Shown one piece after another: positions 45,023-55,404 of a DNA stretch of 64,000 nt. Origin of the DNA: Acidobacteriota bacterium (lineage in GTDB: Bacteria > Acidobacteriota > Terriglobia > Terriglobales > Acidobacteriaceae); NCBI GenBank assembly GCA_021805025.1, contig JAJZGF010000009.1:1-64000 (forward strand). The letters are read 5' to 3'. The notes under the pieces were generated by a model, which did no database searches, was not told where the DNA came from, and saw only the letters and a list, made by a program, of their open reading frames with translations. The stretch's first letter is position 1, and each line of letters begins with the position of its first letter. The position numbers and the translations under genes were made by a program.

Positions 45023-46546
45023 CTAGAGACTCGCGGCAGCCGGCAGAATCTCATTCACGTCCACCCACTGGGTGGGATAGTTGCCGGTGTAGCAGGCAGT
45101 GCAATAGCCGTTATGCTCGCTGCCGTCGCAGCATTTCAGCAGGCCATCGAGCGAGAGGTAGGCCAGCGAATCGGCCTCGATGTAGCGACGAATCTCTTCG
45201 ACGGACTGGTTGGCGGCGATCAGGTCGCGCTTGCTCGGCGTATCGACTCCGTAGAAGCAGGGGGAGATGGTGGGCGGGCAACTGATGCGCAGATGCACTT
45301 CCCGGGCGCCCGCGCCGCGCACCATGCGGACGATTTTGCGGCTTGTCGTTCCGCGAATGATTGAGTCGTCAATGAGCACGACACGCTTGCCCTCGAGCAG
45401 ATTGCGCACCGGATTCAGCTTGAGGCGCACGCCAAAGTCGCGCACCCGCTGCTCGGGCTCGATGAACGTGCGGCCCACATAGTGGTTGCGAATCAGGCCA
45501 AAGCGGAAGGGAATCCCTGCCTGCTCGGCATAGCCCAGCGCGGCGGTAACACCGGAGTCGGGCACGGGAACAACTACGTCGGCGGGCACGCCGGACTCGC
45601 GCGCAAGCTGGCGGCCCATCTGGTCGCGGCTCTCCTGCACCCAGCGGCCAAAGATGCGGCTGTCGGGCCGCGCAAAGTAGACATGCTCAAAGATGCAACT
45701 GGACTGCGGGATGCCGCTGGCGTACTGGCGGCTGGTGACGCCGTCACCGGTGACCATGACCAGTTCGCCGGGCAGCACATCGCGCTCATACTCGGCGCGC
45801 AACAGGTCAAAGGCGCATGTCTCCGAGGCGAAAACGATGGTGTCCGGCCCTTCCGGATTCTTGATGCGGCCCATGGAGAGCGGGCGGAAGCCGCGCGGAT
45901 CGCGGGCGGCAAAGACGCGGTCGCGGGTCATCATGACGATGGAAAACGCTCCCTCGACCTGCGAAAGCGAATCGGCAATCGCATCCACCAGCGTGCCCGC
46001 CCTGGAGTGCGCGATGAGCTGCACGATGATTTCCGAGTCGGACGTGGTCTGGAAGTACGCGCCGTCGCGCTCCAGGCGTGCGCGCAGATTGCCCAGGTTC
46101 ACCAGGTTGCCGTTGTGCGCGATCGCAATCAGCCCCTTGGTCGAGTCCACGCGAATCGGCTGCGCATTCAGCAGCGCCGAGTCGCCGGTCGTCGAGTAGC
46201 GCGTGTGGCCGATGGCCATGTAGCCGGGTAACTTTTGCAGCACATCGTCGGTAAAGATTTCCGACACCAGACCCATGCCCTTGATATTGGCCAGGTGCTG
46301 TCCGTCTGCCGTAGCAATGCCCGCCGACTCCTGCCCGCGGTGCTGCAGTGCATACAGGCCCAGGTACGCCTGGCGCGCCGCTTCAGGATGGCCGTGAATC
46401 GCGACGATGCCGCACTCTTCGCGCAACTTATCCCACTGCGGAGCGCGCTGAGTGCGGCTGGAATCTTCCGCGCCGACCTGCGCCAGCGCAAGCTCAAGGG
46501 AACGATCCACAACACCCTCAATCCCCTGATACAGCAACCGGCTCAT
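45023..46546 (-). CDS. purF: Amidophosphoribosyltransferase
   Basis: PurF of 507 residues catalyses the first committed step of purine synthesis. The catalytic Cys is at residue 45 ([11 protein letters not shown]) after a 44-residue propeptide to be removed. The glutaminase part shows [24 protein letters not shown] and AHNGNLVN; the PRTase part has [18 protein letters not shown]. The cysteine pair [10 protein letters not shown] near the C-terminus is that of the Fe-S-containing B. subtilis type. It overlaps purL by 4 nt (ATGA), which suggests coupled translation. The propeptide is longer than the 11 residues of B. subtilis. Confidence 0.96.
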   Translation of the reverse strand: MSRLLYQGIEGVVDRSLELALAQVGAEDSSRTQRAPQWDKLREECGIVAIHGHPEAARQAYLGLYALQHRGQESAGIATADGQHLANIKGMGLVSEIFTDDVLQKLPGYMAIGHTRYSTTGDSALLNAQPIRVDSTKGLIAIAHNGNLVNLGNLRARLERDGAYFQTTSDSEIIVQLIAHSRAGTLVDAIADSLSQVEGAFSIVMMTRDRVFAARDPRGFRPLSMGRIKNPEGPDTIVFASETCAFDLLRAEYERDVLPGELVMVTGDGVTSRQYASGIPQSSCIFEHVYFARPDSRIFGRWVQESRDQMGRQLARESGVPADVVVPVPDSGVTAALGYAEQAGIPFRFGLIRNHYVGRTFIEPEQRVRDFGVRLKLNPVRNLLEGKRVVLIDDSIIRGTTSRKIVRMVRGAGAREVHLRISCPPTISPCFYGVDTPSKRDLIAANQSVEEIRRYIEADSLAYLSLDGLLKCCDGSEHNGYCTACYTGNYPTQWVDVNEILPAAASL

Positions 46547-48990
46547 GCCGTCACCTCGTCGTGGAGCGTGGCTTCAAGTGATCCGGCCCAGCCCTTGCGA
46601 AGTTCGTCCAGTGAGGCATCCACAAACTTGTCGCCGTAAACCGTTATCTCCAGGCGGTCGCCGCCCGTGGCGCCGATACGCGCTGCGTAAAATCCAAAGT
46701 GGTCAGCCAGCTTGTCGATGGCGCTTACCTGATTGGGCTCGGCCGTCACCAGCACGGTCGAGGCCTGCTCCGCGAACAGGCCGAAGAGCGGGTGCACCAT
46801 GAGCGATTCATCCTGCGCCACCGTGGCGCCGATGTTGTGCTCAAAGCAGGCCTGCGCCAGCGCCACGGCAATGCCGCCGTCCGAGAGGTCTCGCGCGGAG
46901 TGAATGATCTCGCGGCCGGCGAGCTCGGCCAGCAGCGTGTGCAGGTCCGCCTCGGCATGAAGGTCCAGCGGCGGCGGTTGGCCCCATATGCCGCCAAGCA
47001 CAACTTTTGCGTATTCCGACGACCCAAAAATCTGCAGTTCCGACGGCGCGGCAGCGCTGATCTCGGCATCGCCCTCGGGCGCAATCGGCTCCGCGTGGCC
47101 CACAATGTTGTGGTTGATCTGTTCCGCGCCAAACGGCACTTTCAACGACGGGTCAGGCTCCTGCCCCAGGGGGATGGGCCACAGCATCACAATCGCATCG
47201 CCCGCGCGCTGGAAGCCTGCCGGAACAGCCTTGGTCACATCGTCCAGAATGCCCACGATGCCCAGCACCGGCGTGGGATAGATGCCCTCGCCGCGCGTCT
47301 CGTTGTAGAGCGAGACGTTGCCGCCGGTGATCGGCGTGCCCAGCTCAGTGCAGGCCTCGGCAATGCCGTCAATGGCCGCGGAAAGCTGCGCCATGATCTC
47401 GGGCTTTTCGGGATTGCCGAAGTTCAGGCAGTTGGTTGCGGCCACGGGAGTGGCGCCGGTGCAGGCCACCTTGCGCGCGGCCTCGGCCGCGGCATGCATT
47501 GCGCCCAGCCTGGGGTTCAGGTAAGACCAGCGGCCATTGCCGTCGAGCGCCATGGCCAGCCCGCGCTCGTGGCCCGGCGTCCCCGTGCCCTTGATGCGCA
47601 TTACGCCGGCTTCGCCGCCCGGCCCCTGCACCGTGTTGGTCTGCACCATGGTGTCATATTGCTCATGCACCCAGCGCTTGGAGCACACATTGGCGCCTTC
47701 GAGCAGCTTCTTCAGGTCTGCGGTGAAGTCGCGATCTTTCTCCAACTCCGCCTGTGCCTTCTCGGGCGGATCGTCGGGCACAGGCGCCTTCCACGTGCCC
47801 ACCGGCCGGTGATAGAGCGGCGCATCGTCCGTGAGCGATTGGTTCGGGATATCGGCCACCAGCACTCCATGATGGCGAATACGCAGCCGCGACTCCGGAA
47901 TCACCGATCCCACGATGACCGCATCCAGGCCCCACTTGGCGAAGACCTTCAGCACCTCGTCTTCACGCCCGCGCTCGGCCACCAGCAGCATCCTCTCCTG
48001 GCTTTCGGAAAGCATGATCTCGTAGGCGCTCATGCCGGTCTCGCGCTGCGGCACCAGGTCGAGCTCCACATCGAGCCCCACGCCGCCGCGCGCGCCCATC
48101 TCGCAGGTGGAGCAGGTGAGCCCTGCGGCGCCCATGTCCTGAATGCCCACAATCGCGCCGGTCTTCATCGCCTCAAGGCATGCTTCGAGCAGCAGCTTTT
48201 CCATAAATGGATCGCCGACCTGCACGTTGGGCCGTTTCTGTTCTGAACCCTCTTTGAATTCCTCACTGGCCATCGTCGCGCCGTGAATGCCATCGCGGCC
48301 GGTCTTGGCGCCCACATAGATCACCGGATTCCCGGTGCCCGTAGCCTTGCCATAAAAGATCTCGTCCTTGCGCACCAGCCCCAGCGCAAAGGCATTCACC
48401 AGCGGATTGCCGCTGTAGCAGGGCTCAAACTTGGTCTCGCCGCCCAGGTTAGGCACGCCAAAGCAGTTGCCGTATCCTGCAATGCCGCTGACGACTCCCT
48501 CCACCACGGAGTGGTTCTTCGCCACCAGTTCCGGCTCCGGCGCATCCGCGGCGTGGATGGGCCCAAAGCGCAGTGAATCCATCACCGCCAATGGCCGTGC
48601 GCCCATCGTAAAGATGTCGCGCAGAATGCCCCCCACGCCGGTGGCAGCGCCCTGGAAGGGCTCAATGTAGCTGGGGTGATTGTGGCTCTCAATCTTGAAG
48701 GCGCAGGCCCAGTTGTCGCCCACGTCAATAATGCCGGCGTTCTCGCCCGGCCCTTGCACCACGCGGTCGCTTTTCGTGGGCAGGCGCTTCAGGTGTACGC
48801 GGCTCGATTTGTACGAGCAGTGCTCACTCCACATCACGGAGTAGATGCCGAGCTCGGTCAGCGACGGCACCCGCCCCAGAGCAGCCAGTATGCGCTCATA
48901 TTCTTCCGAGGTGATGCTATGCTGCGCCAGCAGCTCAGGGGTTACCGTAACAGGCTCAGGGACGACAGCGGAGGAGGCTTCGGTAGTCAT
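46543..48990 (-). CDS. purL: Phosphoribosylformylglycinamidine synthase, large subunit (small PurL type)
   Basis: PurL of 815 residues, the ATP-dependent amidotransferase subunit that works with PurQ and PurS to form FGAM. Signatures: [18 protein letters not shown] near the start, [39 protein letters not shown] in pieces (catalytic His and ATP-binding region), [17 protein letters not shown], and in the second half [24 protein letters not shown]. At 815 residues it is longer than B. subtilis PurL (about 740), mainly at the middle linker. purQ and purS are not beside it. Purine operon purL-purF. Confidence 0.97.
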   Translation of the reverse strand: MTTEASSAVVPEPVTVTPELLAQHSITSEEYERILAALGRVPSLTELGIYSVMWSEHCSYKSSRVHLKRLPTKSDRVVQGPGENAGIIDVGDNWACAFKIESHNHPSYIEPFQGAATGVGGILRDIFTMGARPLAVMDSLRFGPIHAADAPEPELVAKNHSVVEGVVSGIAGYGNCFGVPNLGGETKFEPCYSGNPLVNAFALGLVRKDEIFYGKATGTGNPVIYVGAKTGRDGIHGATMASEEFKEGSEQKRPNVQVGDPFMEKLLLEACLEAMKTGAIVGIQDMGAAGLTCSTCEMGARGGVGLDVELDLVPQRETGMSAYEIMLSESQERMLLVAERGREDEVLKVFAKWGLDAVIVGSVIPESRLRIRHHGVLVADIPNQSLTDDAPLYHRPVGTWKAPVPDDPPEKAQAELEKDRDFTADLKKLLEGANVCSKRWVHEQYDTMVQTNTVQGPGGEAGVMRIKGTGTPGHERGLAMALDGNGRWSYLNPRLGAMHAAAEAARKVACTGATPVAATNCLNFGNPEKPEIMAQLSAAIDGIAEACTELGTPITGGNVSLYNETRGEGIYPTPVLGIVGILDDVTKAVPAGFQRAGDAIVMLWPIPLGQEPDPSLKVPFGAEQINHNIVGHAEPIAPEGDAEISAAAPSELQIFGSSEYAKVVLGGIWGQPPPLDLHAEADLHTLLAELAGREIIHSARDLSDGGIAVALAQACFEHNIGATVAQDESLMVHPLFGLFAEQASTVLVTAEPNQVSAIDKLADHFGFYAARIGATGGDRLEITVYGDKFVDASLDELRKGWAGSLEATLHDEVTA

Positions 48991-49078
48991 CGCGGTGTCT
49001 CCATTGTCGCATGGGAAGCGGCTCTGGCGCGCCCTCGCGCCCTGTACCGCTGCCGGCGCCCGCTACAATAGATACATC

Positions 49079-49984
49079 GTGGACCTGGTGCAGATTGAGA
49101 CCGTGCGCAGAGCCCCGGCTCCCAAGCCGGAGTGGCTGAAAGCTCGCGCCCCCGTGGGTGAAAACTATCACTCGCTCAAGCGTTTGGCCCGCTCGCTCGG
49201 CCTGAACACGGTCTGCGAAAGCGCGCAATGTCCCAATATCGGCGAGTGCTGGGGCCACAAGACCGCCACTTTCATGATGCTGGGCAACCTGTGCACCCGG
49301 CGCTGCGGCTTCTGCGCCGTGCCCAAAGGCCGGCCTGCGCCCATCGACTTTGACGAGCCGCGCCGCGTTGCAGAGGCCGTGGCAACCCTGGGCCTCGAAC
49401 ACGCCGTCATCACCAGCGTCAATCGCGATGACGATCTACCGGGCGGCGCGCGCGCCTTTGCCCTGGTGATCGAAGAAATTCGCCGTCAGGCCCCGCATTG
49501 CCGCGTGGAAGTGCTCATCCCCGACTTTCAGGGCGACCGCGAGGCCATCCGCATCGTCGTCGAGGCCCGGCCTGAGGTGCTGAACCACAACACCGAATCC
49601 GTGCCGCGCCTCTATCGCGCCGTGCGCTCGGGCGCGCGCTATGAGCGCACCCTTGAGCTGTTGCGCTACTCCAAAGAGTTGAGCCCCGGAGGGGTTACCA
49701 AGTCCGGCGTCATGGTCGGCCTGGGCGAAGAGACCGCCGAACTGCTGCAGGTCTTCCGTGATCTCGTCGCGGTTCACTGCGACATTCTGACCATCGGCCA
49801 GTATCTGCGCCCGTCTCGCGACCACCTGCCCATGGCGCGCCTTTACACGCCCCGCGAGTTTGCCGAACTGAAGACTGAAGCGCTGCGCATGGGCTTCCGC
49901 CACGTCGAGTCCGGCCCGCTGGTCCGCTCCAGTTACCACGCGCACGAGCAGGCTTCCTCGACGCTTGCCCCGCCCACCGCGTAA
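49079..49984 (+). CDS. lipA: Lipoyl synthase
   Basis: LipA of 301 residues, a radical SAM enzyme that inserts two sulfurs into octanoyl-bound proteins. The auxiliary cluster cysteines are in CESAQCPNIGECW, and the radical SAM cluster is CTRRCGFC followed by AVPKGRP. Also seen are HAVITSVNRDDLPG-like VNRDDDLPGGARAF and TKSGVMVGLGEE, with the cluster-ligand Ser in RSSYHAHEQ at the C-terminus. GTG 49079 is chosen; no ribosome-binding site is clear. A TACAAT (49064-49069) only 10 nt upstream could give a nearly leaderless mRNA. Diverges from purL. Confidence 0.95.
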   Translation: MDLVQIETVRRAPAPKPEWLKARAPVGENYHSLKRLARSLGLNTVCESAQCPNIGECWGHKTATFMMLGNLCTRRCGFCAVPKGRPAPIDFDEPRRVAEAVATLGLEHAVITSVNRDDDLPGGARAFALVIEEIRRQAPHCRVEVLIPDFQGDREAIRIVVEARPEVLNHNTESVPRLYRAVRSGARYERTLELLRYSKELSPGGVTKSGVMVGLGEETAELLQVFRDLVAVHCDILTIGQYLRPSRDHLPMARLYTPREFAELKTEALRMGFRHVESGPLVRSSYHAHEQASSTLAPPTA

Positions 49985-50025
49985 GCGGCACAGGGTCGCA
50001 CCCGACGGCCGCTGCCCCAACGAAA

Positions 50026-50057
50026 AGAGGGGACAAGCTGCAGCTCATCCCCCCTCT
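50026..50057 (-). terminator. Terminator between lipA and the His/Gly-rich protein gene
   Basis: AGAGGGG (50026-50032) pairs with CCCCTCT (50051-50057), with an inner AGCTG/CAGCT. On the minus strand it is followed by TTTTCGTT, so it terminates the gene ending at 50085; the stem is also placed to serve lipA on the plus strand. Confidence 0.7.
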
Positions 50058-50084
50058 GACTCACTCTGCCAGTTAGCTCGGAAC

Positions 50085-50642
50085 TTATCGTCCCATATAC
50101 ATCACATGCACATAGGTACCCAGGCGCATGTTATACGCCAGATACCAGCCGACGTGATCCGCGTCCGGATAGATGCTGATGTCGTCGTCATCCCATCGCC
50201 AGTCATTGCAGTAACCCACATCATAGGGAGCAACGCTCCAGTTCCAGCCGTTAAACCAGAACCGGCCCGGCCCGCCTCCCATCAAACGCCACATATGCCC
50301 GCGCCCAAAGCCGCCGTCCCACCGGCCATAGGCCCATGGATGATCCATGCGATAGTGCTCGTCAAAGGGCCCTGTGTCATGGCCAACCCAGCGGTCGCCA
50401 TCCACATGGGGATACATCGGGTGCCCATCGCCGTCGCTGTAGTTATAGCCCTGATCGTAGCGATGCGGGTTGCCGTGATAGCGGCCCGGGCCTTGTCCCG
50501 GCGGACCCCCGTGCGGATTGCCGTGCTCCTTCATCTGGCCCGGCGGACCGCCATGCGGGTTTCCATGGTCGCCGTTGTCCTGCGCCCACGCCGGCGAAAT
50601 AATCGCCAGCAACGCCGTAAGTGCAAGTCCTGCTATGCGCAT
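50085..50642 (-). CDS. Exported His/Gly/Pro-rich protein, function unknown
   Basis: A 185-residue protein with a signal peptide (MRIAGLALTALLAIISPAWA, cut near residue 20). Residues 22-60 contain three repeats of the form HGNPHGGPPGQ. The rest is rich in Trp, Tyr, Asp, Gly and His (DHVGWYLAYNMRLGTY at the end). Periplasmic or outer location is likely; His and Asp could bind metal. Two repeats are close copies at DNA level, so replication slippage may change the number. No family recognised. Confidence 0.75.
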   Translation of the reverse strand: MRIAGLALTALLAIISPAWAQDNGDHGNPHGGPPGQMKEHGNPHGGPPGQGPGRYHGNPHRYDQGYNYSDGDGHPMYPHVDGDRWVGHDTGPFDEHYRMDHPWAYGRWDGGFGRGHMWRLMGGGPGRFWFNGWNWSVAPYDVGYCNDWRWDDDDISIYPDADHVGWYLAYNMRLGTYVHVMYMGR

Positions 50643-50778
50643 ACGTTCCTCCCAAAGACTTTCAAGGCAAGTCGTTCAACCTGCACGCATCCGGTATAAG
50701 TCAGAGTAACTACAATCACTCAGAACCCGCGGGTGCAGTATAAGTTGTGTTCGCAAGAATCTCTGCGGGCCCTGCGCC

Positions 50779-52059
50779 TCAGGCGCCCACAGCAACCGGA
50801 GCCCGCCGCCACGCATACAGCGGGAATTGATTTGCCATTTCGGCAACCTCCACGCGAATGCGCTCCAGCGCCGCATCGTTGTTGCGCTCTTCAAGAGCCT
50901 TCTCAATCCACTTTGCAATCTGGCGCATTTCAGGCTCCTTCATGCCGCGCGTCGTCAGAGCCGGCGTGCCGATGCGAATTCCCGAGGGCTTGAGAGGAGG
51001 ATTCGTATCGTAGGGAATGGCGTTCTTGTTCACGGTAATACCCGCTTTGCCCAGCGCCAGTTCGGCTTCAGAGCCCAGAATGCCCTTCTCGAAGACATCC
51101 ACCAGCAGCAGGTGATTGTCCGTGCCGCCTGAAACCAGACGGAAGCCGGCCTCCTTGAGCGCCGCCGCAAGCGCCTGCGCATTGGCCACCGTCTGCGCAG
51201 CGTAGGTCTTGAATTCCGGTCGCAGCACTTCGCCGAAGGCCACAGCCTTGGCCGCGACGATATGCACCAGCGGCCCTCCCTGCTGACCGGGGAAGACTGC
51301 CTTGTCCACCGCTGCTGCCAGCGACTGTCCGCAGAGGATCAGACCCGAGCGCGGCCCACGCAGCGTTTTGTGCGTAGTGCTGGTGGTGATATGCGCGTGC
51401 GGCACCGGCGAGGGATGCGCGCCGCCTGCCACCAGGCCGGCGATGTGCGCCATATCGAAGATGTAAACCGCGCCCACCTTGTTGGCAATCGCGCGCATCC
51501 GCGCAAAGTCCCACAGCCGCGGATAGGCGCTTGCCCCGCCGATGATGGCCTTGGGCTTTTCGCGTTCGGCAATCGCTTCCAACTCGTCGTAGTCGATCAG
51601 CTCCGTGTCGCGCCGCACATGGTAGAACGTCGGACGATAGAGCTTCCCGCTGAAGCTGAGCTTGTGGCCGTGCGTCAGGTGGCCGCCGTGGGCCAGATCA
51701 AGGCCAAGAATTGTATCGCCCGCCTGCAGCACCGCCATGTATGCCGAAGCATTGGCCTGCGAGCCGGAGTGCGGCTGCACGTTGGCATGTTCGGCGCCGA
51801 AGATCTGTCTGGCTCGGTCGCGCGCCAGGTTCTCCACCACGTCGGTGTACTCGCATCCGCCGTAGTAGCGCCGCCCTGGATAGCCCTCGGCATATTTGTT
51901 GGTGAAGATGGAGCCGGCCGCCTCCAGCACCGCCTCCGAGACAAAGTTCTCGCTGGCAATCATCTCCAGCCCCTCGTGCTGGCGCAGGGTTTCGTGGTCA
52001 ATGGCAGCGGCGACCTCGGGGTCGGCCTGGGCAAGCGACAAGGACATGCGGTCGGTCAT
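50779..52059 (-). CDS. glyA: Serine hydroxymethyltransferase
   Basis: GlyA of 426 residues, a PLP enzyme that forms glycine and methylene-THF from serine and THF. Signatures: [41 protein letters not shown], the PLP lysine in [13 protein letters not shown] and [14 protein letters not shown]. The start has GTC, and an ATG alternative is close. It fits with folD and purL/purF in supplying one-carbon units and purines. Confidence 0.96.
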   Translation of the reverse strand: MTDRMSLSLAQADPEVAAAIDHETLRQHEGLEMIASENFVSEAVLEAAGSIFTNKYAEGYPGRRYYGGCEYTDVVENLARDRARQIFGAEHANVQPHSGSQANASAYMAVLQAGDTILGLDLAHGGHLTHGHKLSFSGKLYRPTFYHVRRDTELIDYDELEAIAEREKPKAIIGGASAYPRLWDFARMRAIANKVGAVYIFDMAHIAGLVAGGAHPSPVPHAHITTSTTHKTLRGPRSGLILCGQSLAAAVDKAVFPGQQGGPLVHIVAAKAVAFGEVLRPEFKTYAAQTVANAQALAAALKEAGFRLVSGGTDNHLLLVDVFEKGILGSEAELALGKAGITVNKNAIPYDTNPPLKPSGIRIGTPALTTRGMKEPEMRQIAKWIEKALEERNNDAALERIRVEVAEMANQFPLYAWRRAPVAVGA

Positions 52060-52138
52060 ATTGGAATTCTAGGGCATTTGTGGGGCATCGCGACAGGTGA
52101 AGCTGCACCGGCGCGTAACCTTCGTGTTTACAGGCGTC

Positions 52139-52948
52139 TCACGGTGCGCGATCTAGCGTCTGCTCAGCCACCGCAAGCACGTGCCCCGTCTTGCGGTCCA
52201 CAAGAAATGCGACCAGCCGGACCGAACCGGCCGCTTCGTCTCCATGAGCAAGGCTCCTGCTGGAAAGCCGCAGCGCCCGCCCGTCCGTTGCGCCTGCGCC
52301 GAAGTCCTTGAGAACCCGCACAACAGCCACATGGTGCAGGGTGCGCCCGGCGTTTTCGCCGCGGGCGACCTCGGACCGGGTGCCATTCGCCGCCAGCGCG
52401 ACCATCAATGCGGCAGCGCCACTCGTCGCCCCACGGACGGTAAACTCCGCTGCTCCATCGGCCCAGTGCGCATTCTCAATCGCCAAGGGCTCCTTGGGCG
52501 CTTCGGCTGCCTGCGCCACCGCCTGCGCCACCGCAGCGGTGCTGTTGCCTACAGCCTGGAATGCGCCATCCACCACCACCTGCGGCGTATAGCTACCCTG
52601 CAGCCTGAAACGGCTCACGTAGTCCTGCTGCCGCTCATCCATCGCCGGCATTGAGAACGGATCGTTCCAACCCTCGTGATTCCAGTATGTGACGTGCTCA
52701 CTCAGCACAATTGCATCGGCCCCCGGCACAAACTGGGTGGCGTCCAGCTGCGCCAGCAGCGCATCCGCGGGCGGGCAATCCGAGCAGCCCTCCGAGGTGA
52801 AAAGCTCCACCAGCACGGGCCTCCGCTGCCCCGCCGCAGGGGCTGGCCCAGACTGGCCAAACACCAGTAAGGTCAACAATCCGCCGGCAATCGCCAGTCG
52901 CAGCAAAAGCCGCGTGACCTGAGTCCGGGTGGAAGCCGCGCTCGACAT
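52139..52948 (-). CDS. DUF1223 exported thioredoxin-like protein
   Basis: A 269-residue exported protein with a signal peptide (about residues 15-38) and then RPVLVELFTSEGCSDCPPADALLAQLD, the CxxC-bearing N-terminus of the DUF1223 family, which has a thioredoxin-like fold. FxxGxYTPQVVVDG (FRLQGSYTPQVVVDGAF) is the other family hallmark. Its redox substrate is unknown. It diverges from the gene at 53125. Confidence 0.9.
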   Translation of the reverse strand: MSSAASTRTQVTRLLLRLAIAGGLLTLLVFGQSGPAPAAGQRRPVLVELFTSEGCSDCPPADALLAQLDATQFVPGADAIVLSEHVTYWNHEGWNDPFSMPAMDERQQDYVSRFRLQGSYTPQVVVDGAFQAVGNSTAAVAQAVAQAAEAPKEPLAIENAHWADGAAEFTVRGATSGAAALMVALAANGTRSEVARGENAGRTLHHVAVVRVLKDFGAGATDGRALRLSSRSLAHGDEAAGSVRLVAFLVDRKTGHVLAVAEQTLDRAP

Positions 52949-53124
52949 ACTGCGACTTGGATGGTCCGTTACGGGCGGCGGTTACAGAGAATTGTGCGGC
53001 TTGGGCTCGCACTCTACAACGAAAGTTTTAAGAGTTTTCGCAACTTGCTGCCCGAAGCAGGGGTTAAGATGGCCGTGGGCCGAAATGCCGCACATCAACG
53101 CGAATGACTTTTTGGAGGATTTTC

Positions 53125-53760
53125 ATGTCTAAAGTGCCCTTGCTGTTCGCCGCATTAGCCTTTGCCGTGTCGGCCCCGGCCTTCGCGCAGCAACCTCAAC
53201 CCGCTCCGCAGCCTGCCGCGGCGCAGCCCAGCGAAACCCCGGGAGAGGGCTCGGTCAATGACCGCCGCGGCGACCAGCAGAACCGCATTGCCAACGGCGT
53301 GCAGTCAGGCCAGCTCACGGCCGGGGAAACCAGGAATCTTGAGAGCCGCGAGGCCAACGTCAACCACGAAATCCACGCCGATCGCAGCGCCAATGGCGGC
53401 ACCCTCACGCCGCAGGAGCGCCAGCAGGTCAATCGTCAGCAGAATAACCTCAGCCACTCCATCTACCAGGATAAGCACAACGCCAACCAGGCGCACTTCG
53501 GCAACAATCAAGTGGGCCAGCGCCGGGAGAATCAGCAGGACCGTATTGCTCAGGGTATCCGCAGCGGCCAGATGACCGCCGGCGAAGCGGCACGCACAGA
53601 GGGCCGCGAACAGAACATCAATCGCAGCGTCGCTGCCGACCGCGCAGGCAACGGCGGCAAGCTGACACAGCAGGAGCGGCAGAACATCAACCAACGCCAG
53701 AACAGCACGAGCCGCCAGATCTATCGCCAGAAACACAACGGCGCGCGGGCCCCCAAATAG
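53125..53760 (+). CDS. Exported Gln/Asn-rich protein made of two tandem repeats
   Basis: A 211-residue protein with signal peptide cut after AFAQ (residue 21). After a Pro/Ala/Gln linker two copies of a 72-residue unit follow, one starting RRGDQQNRIANGVQSGQLTA and one RRENQQDRIAQGIRSGQMTA. Each contains a predicted helix pair rich in Asn, Gln, Arg and His (QQERQQVNRQQNN; QQERQNINQRQNS). ATG 53125 follows TTTGGAGGA, the best ribosome-binding site; ATG 53104 lies upstream in frame. Related proteins occur in acidobacteria; function unknown. It lies 51 nt before the M23 peptidase. Confidence 0.8.
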   Translation: MSKVPLLFAALAFAVSAPAFAQQPQPAPQPAAAQPSETPGEGSVNDRRGDQQNRIANGVQSGQLTAGETRNLESREANVNHEIHADRSANGGTLTPQERQQVNRQQNNLSHSIYQDKHNANQAHFGNNQVGQRRENQQDRIAQGIRSGQMTAGEAARTEGREQNINRSVAADRAGNGGKLTQQERQNINQRQNSTSRQIYRQKHNGARAPK

Positions 53761-53811
53761 GCCGCGCCTCTGCATCCCCGGGTTGCGCATGGGAGCCGGT
53801 ATGCTGAACGC

Positions 53812-54696
53812 ATGTCCGGCTCTCGCTGTCTGCACACGCTTCTGCTGTTCGCATTCTTCGCTGCTGTCGCACCCGGCTTGTGCGGAGAGCCGTCCGCCCG
53901 CGTCACCTTGACGCCTGACGTCGTAGAGGCCGGGTCGCCGGAGTTGATTCGCATCGCGGCCCCGGCCAGCGCAAAGATTGAAGGCGAATGGCTGGGCCGG
54001 ACGCTCGCATTCTTTTGGAGCCGCGACAGCCGCGCCTGGTTTGCACTGGCCGGCGTGGATGTGGAAGCGCCCGCAGGCCTGTCGCAGCTCAAAATCGTAG
54101 TAACCGCAGGCTCCGGCAGGGCTGACCTCAGCCAGAGTGTCAAAATTCATCCCGCGCGCTATCGCACCACCGCGCTCACGGTTCCGCCGCGCTTCGTCGC
54201 GCCCAGCGCCGAAGACCTCAAGCGCATTGAGGCCGAGGCGCACCTCAAGCAAAGCATCTTTGGCGCCAGCGCGCCTGAGCCCCTGTGGCGCGGCAGCTTT
54301 CGCGCGCCGGTTCGCGCCGCGCCGACAGACAGCTTCGGCACCCGCCGCGTCTTCAATGGCAAGCTTGACAGCATTCACAAGGGGATGGATTTTCACGCCC
54401 GGCCCGGAACGCCGGTGCGCGCCGGTAACAGCGGCGTCGTGGTGCTGGCGCGACCGCTCTACTACGAAGGAAGCTGCGTCGTGATCGACCACGGCCTGGG
54501 CCTGTTCACGCTCTCCATGCACCTGAGCCGCATCCGCGTGCACGAGGGGCAGCGTGTCGTTGCGGGCCAGCTTTTGGGTCTCAGCGGCGCAACCGGCAGG
54601 GTCACCGGCCCGCATCTGCACTGGGCCGTGCGCTGGCAGGGCGCGTATCTCGATCCGGCAAAGCTGCTGCAGCTCAATCTGAATGCCGTCCGATAG
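53812..54696 (+). CDS. Exported M23 (LytM-type) metallopeptidase
   Basis: A 294-residue exported protein with a signal peptide (about 1-24). The C-terminal LytM domain (about 180-280) has the zinc ligands in IHKGMDFHARPGTPV (His and Asp) and PHLHWAVRW (second His pair), plus GSCVVIDHGLGLFTLSMHLSRI. M23 enzymes cut peptidoglycan cross-links or activate amidases. The N-terminal 150 residues are beta-rich and unrecognised. Ligand pattern complete, so activity is likely. Confidence 0.88.
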   Translation: MSGSRCLHTLLLFAFFAAVAPGLCGEPSARVTLTPDVVEAGSPELIRIAAPASAKIEGEWLGRTLAFFWSRDSRAWFALAGVDVEAPAGLSQLKIVVTAGSGRADLSQSVKIHPARYRTTALTVPPRFVAPSAEDLKRIEAEAHLKQSIFGASAPEPLWRGSFRAPVRAAPTDSFGTRRVFNGKLDSIHKGMDFHARPGTPVRAGNSGVVVLARPLYYEGSCVVIDHGLGLFTLSMHLSRIRVHEGQRVVAGQLLGLSGATGRVTGPHLHWAVRWQGAYLDPAKLLQLNLNAVR

Positions 54697-54878
54697 CCCT
54701 GCGCCGTGCAACAGATCTACCTCGCATCGTTGTCCGCAGCGTTATACGAGAATGACCCGTCTTTGGAAACCGGAACCGGGATAGATCGGCGAAGCGAATC
54801 GGAGAGCACACTACGCTTTTGGCAAGAAGCGGCCTCCGCGCGCACCAGCATCCCAACATACAGGCATCCGAAATCTCT

Positions 54879-55100
54879 TCAGCCGTGACAGCAGGATCGC
54901 TGCAACTGCACGGGCGGACACTTGACCGACCCATACGAGCAAAAGACACAGCAATCCCCAGCCTTTGGACGAAGCAAAGTCTTGCAGTGTTCGCACTCGT
55001 AGAAGAAACTGCAGGAGTCCTGGGGCATCGTCTCCGTTGTGGCATGGCCGCAATGCGGGCACGTAAGAACCGATTGCAATACGACTTCAGAGCCTGTCAT
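54879..55100 (-). CDS. GDCCVxC-type Cys-rich small protein of the mer locus
   Basis: A 73-residue protein with 11 cysteines. CPHC and CEHC form a zinc-ribbon-like pair, and GDCCVFCSYGSVKCPPVQ is the signature that names the GDCCVxC domain (seleno)protein family. Here the positions are all cysteines with no UGA. ATG 55100 overlaps the merP stop (ATGA), so translation is coupled to merP. Such proteins sit beside merT/merP in several genomes and probably bind or pass on Hg(II) or another soft metal; this is inference. Confidence 0.85.
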   Translation of the reverse strand: MTGSEVVLQSVLTCPHCGHATTETMPQDSCSFFYECEHCKTLLRPKAGDCCVFCSYGSVKCPPVQLQRSCCHG

Positions 55101-55387
55101 TTCTGTGAACCTCGATGAAGCGTTGAAGGAAATCCGGCATCCGTCGTGGCCTTTATCAGCGCCGTGCTGGTTGTCCGGCCAGGGTCGTACTTCACGATCG
55201 CCGTCCTGTGGTCGTAGTCCACCTTGGCGTCGATCACCCCTGGAACTTTTTCCAGTGCCTTTCGGACCGTGATCGGACAGACGGAGCAAGTCATATTGTG
55301 CACGTCCAGAACGGCAGTCTGCGGGGTAGCAGCCCATGCCATCAGCGGCAGCCAGACCAGCAGGGAAGCAACGAGTCTGCGCATCAT
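55097..55387 (-). CDS. merP: Periplasmic mercuric-ion binding protein
   Basis: A 96-residue protein with a signal peptide ending AWAA and a heavy-metal-associated domain: VLDVHNMTCSVCPITVRKAL with the metal-binding CxxC, then KVPGVIDAKVDYDHRTAIVKYD. In mer systems it collects Hg(II) in the periplasm and hands it to MerT. ATG 55387 follows AGAGG; ATG 55384 is an alternative. It starts 17 nt after the merT stop. Confidence 0.9.
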   Translation of the reverse strand: MMRRLVASLLVWLPLMAWAATPQTAVLDVHNMTCSVCPITVRKALEKVPGVIDAKVDYDHRTAIVKYDPGRTTSTALIKATTDAGFPSTLHRGSQK

Positions 55388-55404
55388 TTTCAACCTCTTT
55401 CGAT

